DNA of 64,000 nucleotides from Myxococcus dinghuensis (lineage in GTDB: Bacteria > Myxococcota > Myxococcia > Myxococcales > Myxococcaceae). Positions 42,861 through 51,449 of the stretch are shown piece by piece. Position 1 is the stretch's first letter; the number at the start of each line of letters is the position of its first letter. Both the position numbers and the translations under genes were made by a program. Under the pieces are notes generated by a model, which did no database searches, was not told the origin of the DNA, and saw only the letters and a list, made by a program, of their open reading frames with translations. The stretch is taken from positions 62,001-126,000 of the forward strand of contig NZ_JAKCFB010000018.1 of the NCBI RefSeq assembly GCF_024198235.1, written 5' to 3'.

Positions 42861-44111
42861 TCAGGACCTGCGCCAGAAGAGGGACACCTGGGCGCCCTGC
42901 AGCGCCGGGGTGGCGTAGAAGGCCAGGCCGTCCTCGCGCAGCGCGAACTGCCACTCCTCGCCCTGGGACAACTGGTACCAGTCGATCTCCGGCCCCAGCG
43001 CGTGGGGGAAGGACGGGTGCGGGACGTGGTGGTAGGGGATGCCCTTGAGCGCCATGCGGCGCACGGTGGCCAGGCGCGAGGGCCCGGCGAGCTTCACGCC
43101 GTCCACCGGCAACGGCTCACCCGCCTGGCGCCGCTGCACCAGCAGGTACAGCTCGCCCGCCTCGCGCACCTCCGGCGGCAGCGGGTTGAAGAGGAACTGC
43201 CCGTCGCGCGAGGTGAAGGCCCGGTGCGTGGCGCGGGTGGACTCCGGCTGGAGCGCGCGCGTGAGCAGCTCCAGCCACCGGGAGAGCCCCTTGCCCGGGG
43301 CCTCGTGCTGGTACGCGGGCAGCTTCGCGTCCGGCATCAGCTCCAGGTAGCAGCACGCCTCGAAGTACAGGCGGCGCAGGGCGTCGAAGAACTCGTACGG
43401 GTGGGGCGAGATGTGGCGCTGCATGTCGCCGAGCATCGCATGGAGGCGGTGGACCTCGCAGAGCGCCCGGCGCGCGTTGGAGAGACGGTCGGTGCGCAGG
43501 TAGCTGTCGGACAGCCGCGCGATGAGCTGGTGCCGGGACTGCTCGAGCAGCGCCTCCAGCCGCTGGAGCAGGGCGCCGAGGAACGGGTGGGGGCCCACCA
43601 GCAGCAGTGGAGGCACCAGGTCCTCCGTCAACTGCCACACGCCCTCGGTGTCCCGGCGGAAGACGGCCAGGGGGAGCGTGTCCTTCGCTCCGTCCAGGAC
43701 CGGCTCCGCGGACAGGCGCAGCTGACGCATGACCCGCTCGAGCACCGGCGGATCCTCCGCGTACAGCCGCACCCCGTCCGCGTTCCCGGTGTCCCCCATG
43801 ACGTGCAGGTAGATGGTGGCCTCGCCGCGGCCCGTGCCCTCCAGGGAGAAGGGCGGCAGGACGGCGTTGCCGGGGACATCCACCACGAAGCCAGCCGGGG
43901 TCACCGCCGTCAACGTCGAGACGGACAGGCTCCCCCCGGCCAGCAACGGCTCGCTCCAGGCCATGGCCGCCACGCCGTAACCCGGCGTGCCGGACAACGA
44001 GGCATGGAGGCGGACGTCTGCCTCCAGCGATTCTTCCTGGGCCTCGAAGTGCTCCGGGAGCAGCGTCTGACCGACGTGCCACCGGACCCGGGCGAGCTTG
44101 AAGGGGGACAT
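42861..44111 (-). CDS. tssK: T6SS baseplate-membrane adaptor TssK
   Basis: A 416-aa protein starting in the TssK fashion (VRWHVGQTLLPEHFEAQEES; the family reads VxWxxGxFLxPQHFQ), with a central beta domain, a helical bundle (QRHISPHPYEFFDALRRLYF) and a C-terminal receptor-like domain (PYHHVPHPSFPHALGPEIDW, YQLSQGEEWQFAL). TssK links the wedges to the TssLM complex. It lies 22 bp after the hcp-like gene. Confidence 0.92.
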   Translation of the reverse strand: MSPFKLARVRWHVGQTLLPEHFEAQEESLEADVRLHASLSGTPGYGVAAMAWSEPLLAGGSLSVSTLTAVTPAGFVVDVPGNAVLPPFSLEGTGRGEATIYLHVMGDTGNADGVRLYAEDPPVLERVMRQLRLSAEPVLDGAKDTLPLAVFRRDTEGVWQLTEDLVPPLLLVGPHPFLGALLQRLEALLEQSRHQLIARLSDSYLRTDRLSNARRALCEVHRLHAMLGDMQRHISPHPYEFFDALRRLYFEACCYLELMPDAKLPAYQHEAPGKGLSRWLELLTRALQPESTRATHRAFTSRDGQFLFNPLPPEVREAGELYLLVQRRQAGEPLPVDGVKLAGPSRLATVRRMALKGIPYHHVPHPSFPHALGPEIDWYQLSQGEEWQFALREDGLAFYATPALQGAQVSLFWRRS

Positions 44112-44133
44112 GGTTCGCTTTCGGGCGGGGAGA

Positions 44134-44712
44134 CTAGGCGGTCTCCGTGACGCCCCACTTCTTGACGATGTTCTTGGACGACGCCGCCGCGACGTTGATG
44201 GACTGCTCCAGCGTCTTCGGCTTCACGCCGAACTGGAAGCGGAAGTTCTTGGGCGACTGCACCTCGCGCGAGGCGTCGTCCGCCACGGCGATGTTCAGGG
44301 CGTCCCCGTTCTTCTCGAGCAGGCCGTTGAGGTCCGCGTCCACGAAGTTGGACTTGAAGTACTTCTTCGCGATGGGGTCGTACTCGTAGATGGCGTACTT
44401 GACCACCACCTCCACGTTGGAGAACGTCCCCAGCAGCATCTCCGCGATGGACTGCTTGTTCGCCGTGGAGATCTGCCCGGAGAAGTACAGCGCGTCGGTG
44501 ACGCCCGTCTCCCACAGGTAGTGGTTGAGCACCGCCACGCACTTGGTGGCCAGCGCCTTGTCCGGCTGCTCCGGGTCGGAGATGGTCTCCTGGTCCGCCT
44601 TCAGCGCGATGCCGCCGATGGTGAGCGACAGGATGAAGCCCACCGCCGACTGCTTGTCCTTCTTGAAGTTGAAGCCCTGGTAGACGTCGAGCTCACGAGA
44701 GAATTGAGGCAT
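44134..44712 (-). CDS. hcp: Hcp-like tail-tube protein
   Basis: A 192-aa protein between tssC and tssK, the usual hcp position. The sequence is beta-rich with one central helix (DKALATKCVAVLNHYLWET) and an opening MPQFSRELDVYQGFNFKKDK; GFILSLTIGGIALKAD and VEVVVKYAIYEYDP would be tube strands. It is longer than typical Hcp (about 160) and diverged, so assignment rests on size, fold pattern and position. Hcp hexamers form the inner tube and are secreted. Confidence 0.75.
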   Translation of the reverse strand: MPQFSRELDVYQGFNFKKDKQSAVGFILSLTIGGIALKADQETISDPEQPDKALATKCVAVLNHYLWETGVTDALYFSGQISTANKQSIAEMLLGTFSNVEVVVKYAIYEYDPIAKKYFKSNFVDADLNGLLEKNGDALNIAVADDASREVQSPKNFRFQFGVKPKTLEQSINVAAASSKNIVKKWGVTETA

Positions 44713-44759
44713 GTCTCACTCCTGTTTGGGTTGGGGATGGTGCGACGGGGAGGACCGCT

Positions 44760-46250
44760 TCAGCCGAGCCGGGACTCCAGCATCAGCTCCACGTTGAGGC
44801 CCTCGAACTGGATGTGCGGGAGGACGGCGACGCGGCAATCGTACCAGCCGATCTCCCCCGTGCGCTGCTCCACCACCACGTTGGTGGCCTTGAACGGGAA
44901 GCGCCGCACCGTGAGGTCGTCGGGGCTGGCCACCGTGGTGACGTAGCCGGCGAGCCACGCGTCCAGCTGGCGCTGGATGTAGGGCGCGTCCGCGGTGCTG
45001 CCGATGTTGTCGCGCATGATGCACTTCACGTAGTGCGCCAGGCGGGTGATGGAGAACGTGTAGGCCATGTTGGTGACCAGCTGCGAGTTCTCCGAGTCCT
45101 TCGGGTCCTTGAAGCGCTTGGCGACCTTGGCGGACTGGGTGCTGAAGAACGTCGCCTCGCTGGTGCCCTTGCGGTACACGAGCGGGATGAAGCCGCACCG
45201 GGCGAACTCGAACTCGCGGTAGTCCGGGATGGCGATCTCCACCGGCGCCTTGAGCTCCTCCTGGCCGCGGAGGATGAACGTGTCCACGGGCAGGCCGGTG
45301 AGCAGGCCGCCGCCCTTGGGGCCGCGGATGGACTGGCACCAGCCGGAGTTCTCGAACGCCTTCACCATGTTGCGGGCGAAGAGGATGGCCGAGTTGCCCC
45401 ACAGGTACTTGTTGGAGTCACCCGACGCGTCCTCGGTGAAGTGCAGGTCGTCGCAGGGGTTCTTGTCCGGGTGCCAGGGCAGGCGCAGCACGTAGCGCGG
45501 GAAGGTCAGGCCCAGGTAGGCGGCCTCCTCGCTGTCGCGCAGCTCGTTCCAGCGGCCGTAGCGCGGGTGGGCGAGCGCGCCCTCCAGGTCCTTGATGGCC
45601 TCCATCTCCTCGACCTTCTCGCAGCCGAAGAACTTGGGGCTCACCGCGGAGATGAACGGGCAGTGCGCGGCGTTGGCCACCTTGCCCATGGCCGTCAGCC
45701 ACTTGATGTCCGTGGGCGTGGAGGAGAACTCGTACAGACCCACCATGGCGCCGAAGGGCTTGCCGCCGTACTGGTCGTACTCGTTGATGTAGACCTTGTT
45801 GAACAGCGCGCCCGCGAACACGTCCGCGGAGTTGTTCTCGAAGTCCTGGCCCAGCTCGCCCTGCGCCGCGTCCAGCAGGTCGATGGCGACGTTGGCCTTG
45901 AAGTTGGTGTGCGTGACCAGGTCCTCGAGCCCGCGCCACGACGACTCCATCTTCTGGAAGTCCTCGTGGTGGAGGATCTCGTTCATCTGGTCGTCGATCA
46001 TCGCGTCGATGCGGCTGACGACTTCGAGCACCTTGCCCTTGTCGAAGCGCACCGCGTCGCCGGCGTCCGTGGGCGCCGCCGGCACGTTCTGCACCAGCGC
46101 GGCGAGCGCGGACATGAAGCGCGCCTCGATGGTGACTTGCTTCTCGTCGAGGGCGGGGACGAACTTCTCGGAGATCATCGGCTTGGCGTCCGCGGGACGC
46201 TCCAGCCGCACGCTCTTGAACAACCCGGGCAGATAAGAGGTTTCAGCCAT
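44760..46250 (-). CDS. tssC: T6SS contractile sheath large subunit TssC (VipB)
   Basis: A 496-aa protein of standard TssC length. Diagnostic blocks are DQMNEILHHEDFQKMESSWR, GLEDLVTHTNF, FGAMVGLYEFSSTP, FPRYVLRLPW, ANAAHCPFISAVSPKFF and the C-terminal FPFKATNVVVEQRTGEIGWY. With TssB it builds the contractile sheath. It follows tssB by 43 bp. Since no ClpV gene is nearby, sheath recycling must depend on another ATPase or on none. Confidence 0.96.
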   Translation of the reverse strand: MAETSYLPGLFKSVRLERPADAKPMISEKFVPALDEKQVTIEARFMSALAALVQNVPAAPTDAGDAVRFDKGKVLEVVSRIDAMIDDQMNEILHHEDFQKMESSWRGLEDLVTHTNFKANVAIDLLDAAQGELGQDFENNSADVFAGALFNKVYINEYDQYGGKPFGAMVGLYEFSSTPTDIKWLTAMGKVANAAHCPFISAVSPKFFGCEKVEEMEAIKDLEGALAHPRYGRWNELRDSEEAAYLGLTFPRYVLRLPWHPDKNPCDDLHFTEDASGDSNKYLWGNSAILFARNMVKAFENSGWCQSIRGPKGGGLLTGLPVDTFILRGQEELKAPVEIAIPDYREFEFARCGFIPLVYRKGTSEATFFSTQSAKVAKRFKDPKDSENSQLVTNMAYTFSITRLAHYVKCIMRDNIGSTADAPYIQRQLDAWLAGYVTTVASPDDLTVRRFPFKATNVVVEQRTGEIGWYDCRVAVLPHIQFEGLNVELMLESRLG

Positions 46251-46293
46251 GGTGGTGATTACCTTGAGTGGAAAGGGTTGGGAGGAAAGGGGC

Positions 46294-46908
46294 TCACGAG
46301 TTCACGGTGACCGTCGCGGGGGCCGGGGCCCTCGCGGTGGCGTCGGCCGCGCCGCTCGCCGCGGGCGCGCCCTGGGGGTCGCTGGCGGGCGCGGCGGACT
46401 TGGCCGGCAGGCGCAGCGACTCGTAGTCCTTCAGCTCCGCGAGCACCGCCTTGAGCGCGTCCTTGTCGGAGAACAGCTGGTAGACCAGGTTGCGCAGCGC
46501 CTTCTGGTTGTCGATGCTGGACTGCATCTCCAGCAGCAGCTTCTTGAGCAGCCGCAGCGCCTTGAGCTTGGGGACGTGGTTGACGATCTCGTCCGGGTGG
46601 AACGACTTCATCTTCGTGACGGGCAGCTCGACGTCCAGGTCGGCCTCCACGTCCGGGTTGATGCGGTTGGGCACCTGGAAGCGCAGGGACATCTTCATGT
46701 CCGCCATCAGGTCGTCGAGGTTGCGCCCGTTGACGGAGCGCAGCTTGCGCGCCTCGAGGTCGACCTTCCGGTCCTCGGAGGAGCCCAGCGAGAAGTCGCC
46801 GAGCATCAGCAGGCGCAGCGGCAGGTTCACCGTCTCCTGCTCGCCGTTGATGGTGGTGCGGTACGTGAGCGTGATGCGCGACTTGGGCAACTGTTCCTGG
46901 ATTGACAT
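46294..46908 (-). CDS. tssB: T6SS contractile sheath small subunit TssB (VipA)
   Basis: A 204-aa protein with the TssB signature LPLRLLMLGDFSLGSSEDRK, RSVNGRNLDDLMADMK, LDVELPVTKMKSFHPDEIVN and a KALRLLKKLLLEMQSSIDN helix. The last about 40 residues are an Ala/Pro-rich tail. The start MSIQEQLPKSR at 46908 is fixed by homology; the frame is open upstream inside tssG. A GGGGAG lies 12 nt upstream. Confidence 0.95.
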   Translation of the reverse strand: MSIQEQLPKSRITLTYRTTINGEQETVNLPLRLLMLGDFSLGSSEDRKVDLEARKLRSVNGRNLDDLMADMKMSLRFQVPNRINPDVEADLDVELPVTKMKSFHPDEIVNHVPKLKALRLLKKLLLEMQSSIDNQKALRNLVYQLFSDKDALKAVLAELKDYESLRLPAKSAAPASDPQGAPAASGAADATARAPAPATVTVNS

Positions 46909-46973
46909 GGCTTGTGTTTCTCCCCTCTGGTGGAAGGCCTTCCTGCCCGGTGGTGACACCGGGGTCCTGCGAG

Positions 46974-47882
46974 TCACTGCGAAGCGGGTGCGCGGCGCGG
47001 CGGCGACGTGTCGCCGGAGAAGAGGACGACCTGGCGGGCGACGTCCTCGGGGCCACCGATGATGGGCTCGTAGCCCAGGTGGCTGGAGTCCTCGATGCGG
47101 GCGTGGCCGTGCTGGTCGCGGAGCACCAGCATCACCGTGAGGAACACCGGGGTGTCCGTCAGGTGCGGCAGCACGCGCGAGCGCAGCCGGCGGCGCGCCT
47201 CGATGGCCCACGGCGTGCCGGTGCCGCTGAAGGACTCGTCGATGTAGAGCCACGCCTCCATTCCGCCGGTGGGCACGGTGGCGAAGCCGCCCATCGCCGT
47301 GCCGTCTCCCAGCGCGGCGCCGCCCAGCCGGATGCCGCGCGTGTCGATGCGCTGGCGGCGGGTGGAGCGGCGCACGCGGACGTCCGCCTCCGGGAACGCG
47401 AGCGAGAACAGCCAGTGCAGCGTGCTGGGGCAGCTCGGGCGCAGCAGGCGCAGCCGGTGCGCGGCGGACTGCTCCCAGCCGGGCAGCAGCGACGCGTCCC
47501 GCTCCGGGAACAGGCCCGCGAAGCGCGCGCGCAGGAGCAGGTGGTCGAAGTAGCCGAGGAACGTCTCCAGCGAGTCGTGCTCCAGCCGCTCCATGGCCTT
47601 GAGGAAGAAGGAGGGCAGGGGGGACTGCACGCTGAGCAGGCCCAGGTTGACGGTGATGATGGCGCGGCGCGGCTGGCGCGCGAACTCGATGGAGTGGATG
47701 AGCCGGGGCGCGTGCACGGTGCCGCGGTGGCTCCGCAGCTCCAGGTCGTCCGGGCCGTAGCCCTCCTGGGCGAGCAGCTCCACGAGCGCGGGCATGTCGA
47801 AGGCGCCGATGCGCTCGGCGATGCGCTCCTCGATGGACGCGGCGGGCGGCGTTCCCTCTGGGAGGGGCGTGGCGTCGAGCAT
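46974..47882 (-). CDS. tssG: T6SS baseplate protein TssG
   Basis: A 302-aa protein. VNLGLLSVQSPLPSFFLKAM corresponds to the family GLxGxxGxLPxxY block, and FLGYFDHLLLRARFA to the FLDIFHHR block, though both are diverged. The C-terminal half is beta-rich. TssG bridges two TssF in the wedge. The gene lies 4 bp after tssA and 65 bp before tssB. Confidence 0.82.
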   Translation of the reverse strand: MLDATPLPEGTPPAASIEERIAERIGAFDMPALVELLAQEGYGPDDLELRSHRGTVHAPRLIHSIEFARQPRRAIITVNLGLLSVQSPLPSFFLKAMERLEHDSLETFLGYFDHLLLRARFAGLFPERDASLLPGWEQSAAHRLRLLRPSCPSTLHWLFSLAFPEADVRVRRSTRRQRIDTRGIRLGGAALGDGTAMGGFATVPTGGMEAWLYIDESFSGTGTPWAIEARRRLRSRVLPHLTDTPVFLTVMLVLRDQHGHARIEDSSHLGYEPIIGGPEDVARQVVLFSGDTSPPRRAPASQ

Positions 47883-47886
47883 GGCG

Positions 47887-48930
47887 TCAGTCCTCCTCTT
47901 CCTCGGGCTCGCCCTCCGACTGGGCGAGGAATGCGTCCAGGTCCACGCGGTACAGCTGCTCCAGCGCTCGCATCGGCAACGCGTCGGAGTTGTGCAAGAA
48001 GGGCTCCAACCCCCGCGCGTGGGTGCTGAGGCCTGCGTAGAAGCGCGTGAAGAGGGTGGGCAGGTAGAGGCGCGGGTCGAAGCGCTCCACGGTGGTGAGC
48101 ACGTCGGCCGCCACCACGCCCGCCTTGGTCATCTCTCCGCGTGCCAGCAGGACGCTGAATGCGTCCAGCTTGCGCAGGAGCAGCTCGAGCGCGGGGGAGA
48201 GGGGGATGCCGGGCGCGGGCGGCGGCGGAGGGGCGGCGCGGGTGGGCGGCGCGTCGCGCTTCGCGTCCTGGCCGGCGCGCGGTGCGTCCTCGTTGGACGC
48301 GGCCGTCAGGTCGGCGGTCTGCGCCGCGGCCGCGGCGGCCGGGGCCGCGGGCAGCGAGTCGACGTGGCGCTTGAGCCAGTTGGCCAGGTTGCGGAAGGGC
48401 TCCTCGCAGCCGTTCTTCGGCAGGGCCACGGGCAGCGCGGTGAGGATGGCGTCGGTCAGCGCGAGCGCGGCCTCGAGCGGCGGGCGGATGTCCGCCTCGC
48501 ACCAGCGCTGCCAGGCCGCGTCCTTCTTCTGCTCCGAATAGGTCAGGTGCTTGTTGAGCGTGCGCAGCAGCCAGCGCAGCCCCGTGTCGAGGAACACGTC
48601 GCGCTTGGAGACGGGCCCCAGCGCGGGGAAGCTCGTGGTGAGGACCTGCTGGAGCGAGCGGAACAGGCTCGGCATCGCCACCAGTCCCCGCTCCCGGAAG
48701 GCACCGAAGAGGTAGGGGCCGATGATGCGCGCGTCGTTCACGCCCGCGCGCAGCAGCGCCTCCGCGCCGCACGCCGCCCGGTCGTAGTCGCCGCTGGAGA
48801 TGGCGTCGGTGACGGCGTCCAGTCGCGCGTCGGGCTCGTCGGGCGAGGTGTCCTGGGGCGGCTCGCCGCTCAGCGCGCGCTCGAGCAGGGTGCCGTCGAA
48901 GGGCACCTGGGTGGCGGAGGCGTCAGCCAT
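47887..48930 (-). CDS. tssA: T6SS TssA-like protein
   Basis: A 347-aa helical protein. The N-terminal part (ARLDAVTDAISSGDYDRAACG, ADIRPPLEAALALTDAILT) and the C-terminal RFDPRLYLPTLFTRFYAGLS segment fit the TssA/ImpA group, separated by an Ala/Pro-rich linker of about 50 residues; the end is very acidic (EGEPEEEED). TssA proteins prime or cap the growing sheath. It overlaps the PAAR-like gene by 8 bp. The exact TssA class is not clear. Confidence 0.75.
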   Translation of the reverse strand: MADASATQVPFDGTLLERALSGEPPQDTSPDEPDARLDAVTDAISSGDYDRAACGAEALLRAGVNDARIIGPYLFGAFRERGLVAMPSLFRSLQQVLTTSFPALGPVSKRDVFLDTGLRWLLRTLNKHLTYSEQKKDAAWQRWCEADIRPPLEAALALTDAILTALPVALPKNGCEEPFRNLANWLKRHVDSLPAAPAAAAAAQTADLTAASNEDAPRAGQDAKRDAPPTRAAPPPPPAPGIPLSPALELLLRKLDAFSVLLARGEMTKAGVVAADVLTTVERFDPRLYLPTLFTRFYAGLSTHARGLEPFLHNSDALPMRALEQLYRVDLDAFLAQSEGEPEEEED

Positions 48931-49309
48931 CGATGACCTTCATCTGTCCGGGGGAGACGACCTGGATGACGCCGCCGTAGGAGCACATCAGCTTCGAGTT
49001 GCTCTCCAGCGCGGGCGCGCTGCCCACCATCAGCTTGGGGCAGCCGGGGACCCACGGCGCCGCGGTGGCGGGGACGCAGGGCATGGGGGTGAGCACGCCC
49101 AGCGCCGCGGCCGTCGCGGCGGCCACGGTGGGGTTGGCCATCGACTGGCACATCCCGAAGGGCGGGATGTTCAGCATGGGCTTGTTGTCGAGGATGTTGG
49201 CCGCGGGCGTGGGCGCCATGACCTTGTTGGTCGGCAGCACCACGAGTGACGACGGCGCCACGCCGAAGCTGCATTGCAGCACCGCTCCCATGACGACCTG
49301 GGCTCCCAT
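48923..49309 (-). CDS. PAAR-like tip protein (DUF4280 type)
   Basis: A 128-aa protein with four conserved cysteine positions and the DUF4280 pattern: AVLQCSFG, NILDNKPMLNIPPFGMCQSM, ANPTVAAATAAALGVLTPMP then C, and SKLMCSYGGVIQVVSPG. Such PAAR-like proteins form the metal-stabilised cone at the VgrG tip. It is the first gene of the compact T6SS operon. The ATG at 49309 (MGAQVVMGAVLQC) is preferred to an upstream start at 49369 that adds 20 Arg-rich residues. It has no effector extension. Confidence 0.88.
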   Translation of the reverse strand: MGAQVVMGAVLQCSFGVAPSSLVVLPTNKVMAPTPAANILDNKPMLNIPPFGMCQSMANPTVAAATAAALGVLTPMPCVPATAAPWVPGCPKLMVGSAPALESNSKLMCSYGGVIQVVSPGQMKVIDG

Positions 49310-49501
49310 GCGCGCACCCCGTGGGCGTCGACGGCCCCGGGATGGGGCTCGGACGCTGATCCACGACATTGCGCGGCGCGTGCCAGCGCCCCCTCCGCGG
49401 TGTTTCCCTCGGGACGTTGCGCCCGGAGCGGAAAAGGGGGGAGGGGGTACGCGTTGCCCGGGGACGCGGTCGCGTCCGCCCCGTACGCGACGGGGGGCGG
49501 G

Positions 49502-51226
49502 CTAGGTGGATCCGGAGCGGCCGTCGTCGCCCGGCGCGCGGGCGGTCTCCCGGACGCGGTCCCGCAGGGCGGTGAGCGCCTGGAACAGCGGGTCCGAGTT
49601 CTTCTGGTGGAGCGCGCCGGTGAGGTACTGGGCCCGGCACCACGGGTCGTCGACGCGGCCGTCCTCGGTGCGGTGGGGCAGCAGCCGGAACAGCTCGATG
49701 CGGTCCGGCAGGTGTTCGGCGCCCAGGCGCAGCTCCAACCGGCGGCGGATCTCCTGCCGGCGAGGGTTCGCCTCGCTCTCGAAGTGCGAGGCCTCCTCCG
49801 CGCCGGTGAAGACGAGCAGGACGTGGCGGTGGTGGCCGGACGGGCCGCCCGTGGGGGCCACGGCCACGGAGGCGCCCTGGCTGAAGGGCAGGTCGCCGAG
49901 CGCGTCGACCACCTCGGCGGCGGGGTAGACGCGGCCCTCGCGGCGCGCGTCGCGGGTGCCGGAGAACAGGTACTGGCCGCGCTGGCGGGCGAGGATGACG
50001 TAGCCGGGGGGCCGCTCCTCGTCGGGCAGCGGGGTGAAGAGGCCCATCTCCCCGACGGCCTCCTGGCCGCTCATGTTGACGTCCCGCAGCGCCCAGGCGC
50101 GGCCCGGGGCGGGCGCGAGCCCGACGTTGAACTCCCCCGCGCGCCGGCGGGAGGCGAGCACCACGCCGCCCTCGGTGGCGTCGACGAGGACGTGGCTGCG
50201 AGGCACCGCGCCCAGGTCGCTCTGGCGCATCCAGTCCCGCCAGGCCTCCCAGTCGAGGGGCTCGTCGGCGCTGCGGAACCAGTGGGCGACGTTGCGCAGC
50301 GCCCCCGCGCGCGCCCGCGTCAGCGTCTCCCGCAGGGCGGGGGACACGCCCAGCGCCCGCAGCGGGTGCTCCGTGAGCCGGGAGGGGGCGCGCTCCAGGT
50401 CCGCGGGCTCCACGTGGAGGAAGGTGGCGCCGCGCAGCAGCGTGGCGAACAGCAGCGCCGGCTGGTGCTGGAGGAAGTGGAAGCCCGGCGCCGCGAGGTG
50501 CTCGCCGGGCCCCAGCGCGAAGGTGAGCAGCCCGTCGCACAGCGCCGCGGTCCACGCGCGCTCCGCGCTGAGCGGCACCGGCGCGTCCGGCGGGTCCACC
50601 AGCGGCGAGAAGAGCAGGGCGACCGTCTCGCCGGGGCGGTAGGTGTGCGAGGTGAACGAGGGCGCGACGTTGCCCTGGGAGCGCAGCAGGAGCGCCTCGA
50701 AGCCCTTGAACAAGGGGGCCTGGTGGGCCTCCGCGGAGAGGTGGTCCGGCGCCAGCTTCGCCAGCCGGCGCGACAGGAAGTGCGTCCCGGTGGGCGGCAG
50801 CAGGCTGACGCAGGCGCCCAGCTTCAAGGAGGCCATGAGCGACACGAGCAGCTCCGGCCCCAGGGCGTGGATGAGCGCCACCTTCGCGCCGGGTTTGACG
50901 CCCTGGGCGGCCCACTCGGCGGCGCGCCGCGACGCGCGGTCGGCCAGGTCGCGGTAGCCCAGCACCTGCCAGCCGCGCACCGGCTCCCAGCCCCGGAACG
51001 CGACGGCGGTGGCGTCGGCGTGGCGGACGACCAGGTCGTGGAAGAAGTCGTGGTGCTGTCCGGGCCGGCTCTTCGGCGCGGGCGTGCCCCGGCTCGCGTG
51101 GTGGTTGGCCAGGGCCGTGACGAAGCCCTCCGGGTCGCTCCAGCTCTCCTGGAGCCACGCCGGAAGGCCCTCTTCGGCGGTGGGGGCGTCGAGCTGTCGG
51201 AGGATGTCGCGGAGGTCGAAGGGCAT
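49502..51226 (-). CDS. Degenerate ANL-superfamily (AMP-binding) protein
   Basis: A 574-aa protein with the overall plan of acyl-CoA synthetases or adenylation domains: an N-terminal HHDFFHDLVVRHADATAVAF, LGYRDLADRASRRAAEWAAQ and VKPGAKVALIHALGPELLVS region, and a C-terminal GTRDARREGRVYPAAEVVDAL that matches GRxDxxxKxxGxRVxPxEIE. The phosphate-binding loop (YTSGTTGxPKG in active enzymes) is not recognisable: TVALLFSPLVDPPDAP occupies its place. Catalysis is therefore doubtful. It is 192 bp upstream of the PAAR-like gene on the same strand and could belong to the T6SS transcription unit or be independent. Confidence 0.7.
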   Translation of the reverse strand: MPFDLRDILRQLDAPTAEEGLPAWLQESWSDPEGFVTALANHHASRGTPAPKSRPGQHHDFFHDLVVRHADATAVAFRGWEPVRGWQVLGYRDLADRASRRAAEWAAQGVKPGAKVALIHALGPELLVSLMASLKLGACVSLLPPTGTHFLSRRLAKLAPDHLSAEAHQAPLFKGFEALLLRSQGNVAPSFTSHTYRPGETVALLFSPLVDPPDAPVPLSAERAWTAALCDGLLTFALGPGEHLAAPGFHFLQHQPALLFATLLRGATFLHVEPADLERAPSRLTEHPLRALGVSPALRETLTRARAGALRNVAHWFRSADEPLDWEAWRDWMRQSDLGAVPRSHVLVDATEGGVVLASRRRAGEFNVGLAPAPGRAWALRDVNMSGQEAVGEMGLFTPLPDEERPPGYVILARQRGQYLFSGTRDARREGRVYPAAEVVDALGDLPFSQGASVAVAPTGGPSGHHRHVLLVFTGAEEASHFESEANPRRQEIRRRLELRLGAEHLPDRIELFRLLPHRTEDGRVDDPWCRAQYLTGALHQKNSDPLFQALTALRDRVRETARAPGDDGRSGST

Positions 51227-51411
51227 GTCGGACGCTTTCCCGGCGGGAGTCTACGCGACGGGCATCCACGCCCGTCCATCACGCCCGGGAAGCAAGGGAC
51301 TGGCCAACCTCGACGGACGTCCAGCGGTCGGAGCCGGGGGCGTGTCGCGGATCTCCACTACGGGGCGCGAGCAAACGCGACAGGGATTGGAGGGATTTCC
51401 GGCGTAGGGGG

Positions 51412-51442
51412 TTGAGTAGGACAACCCGTGTTGGCCTAGTCT
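51412..51442 (+). promoter_or_regulatory. Candidate promoter of the pnt operon, possibly leaderless
   Basis: TTGAGT (51412-51417), a 17-nt spacer and CCTAGT (51435-51440; or TAGTCT, 51437-51442) end 7-9 nt before the pntAA ATG at 51450, and no Shine-Dalgarno sequence precedes that ATG. This spacing would give a transcript starting at or very near the start codon. Confidence 0.35.
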
Positions 51443-51449
51443 CACTGGC

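Noticed and set aside
18087..51449. T6SS region as an integrated prophage or genomic island
   Set aside because: No integrase, attachment-site repeats, tRNA gene or composition change was seen at the edges; the genes match their surroundings in codon use.
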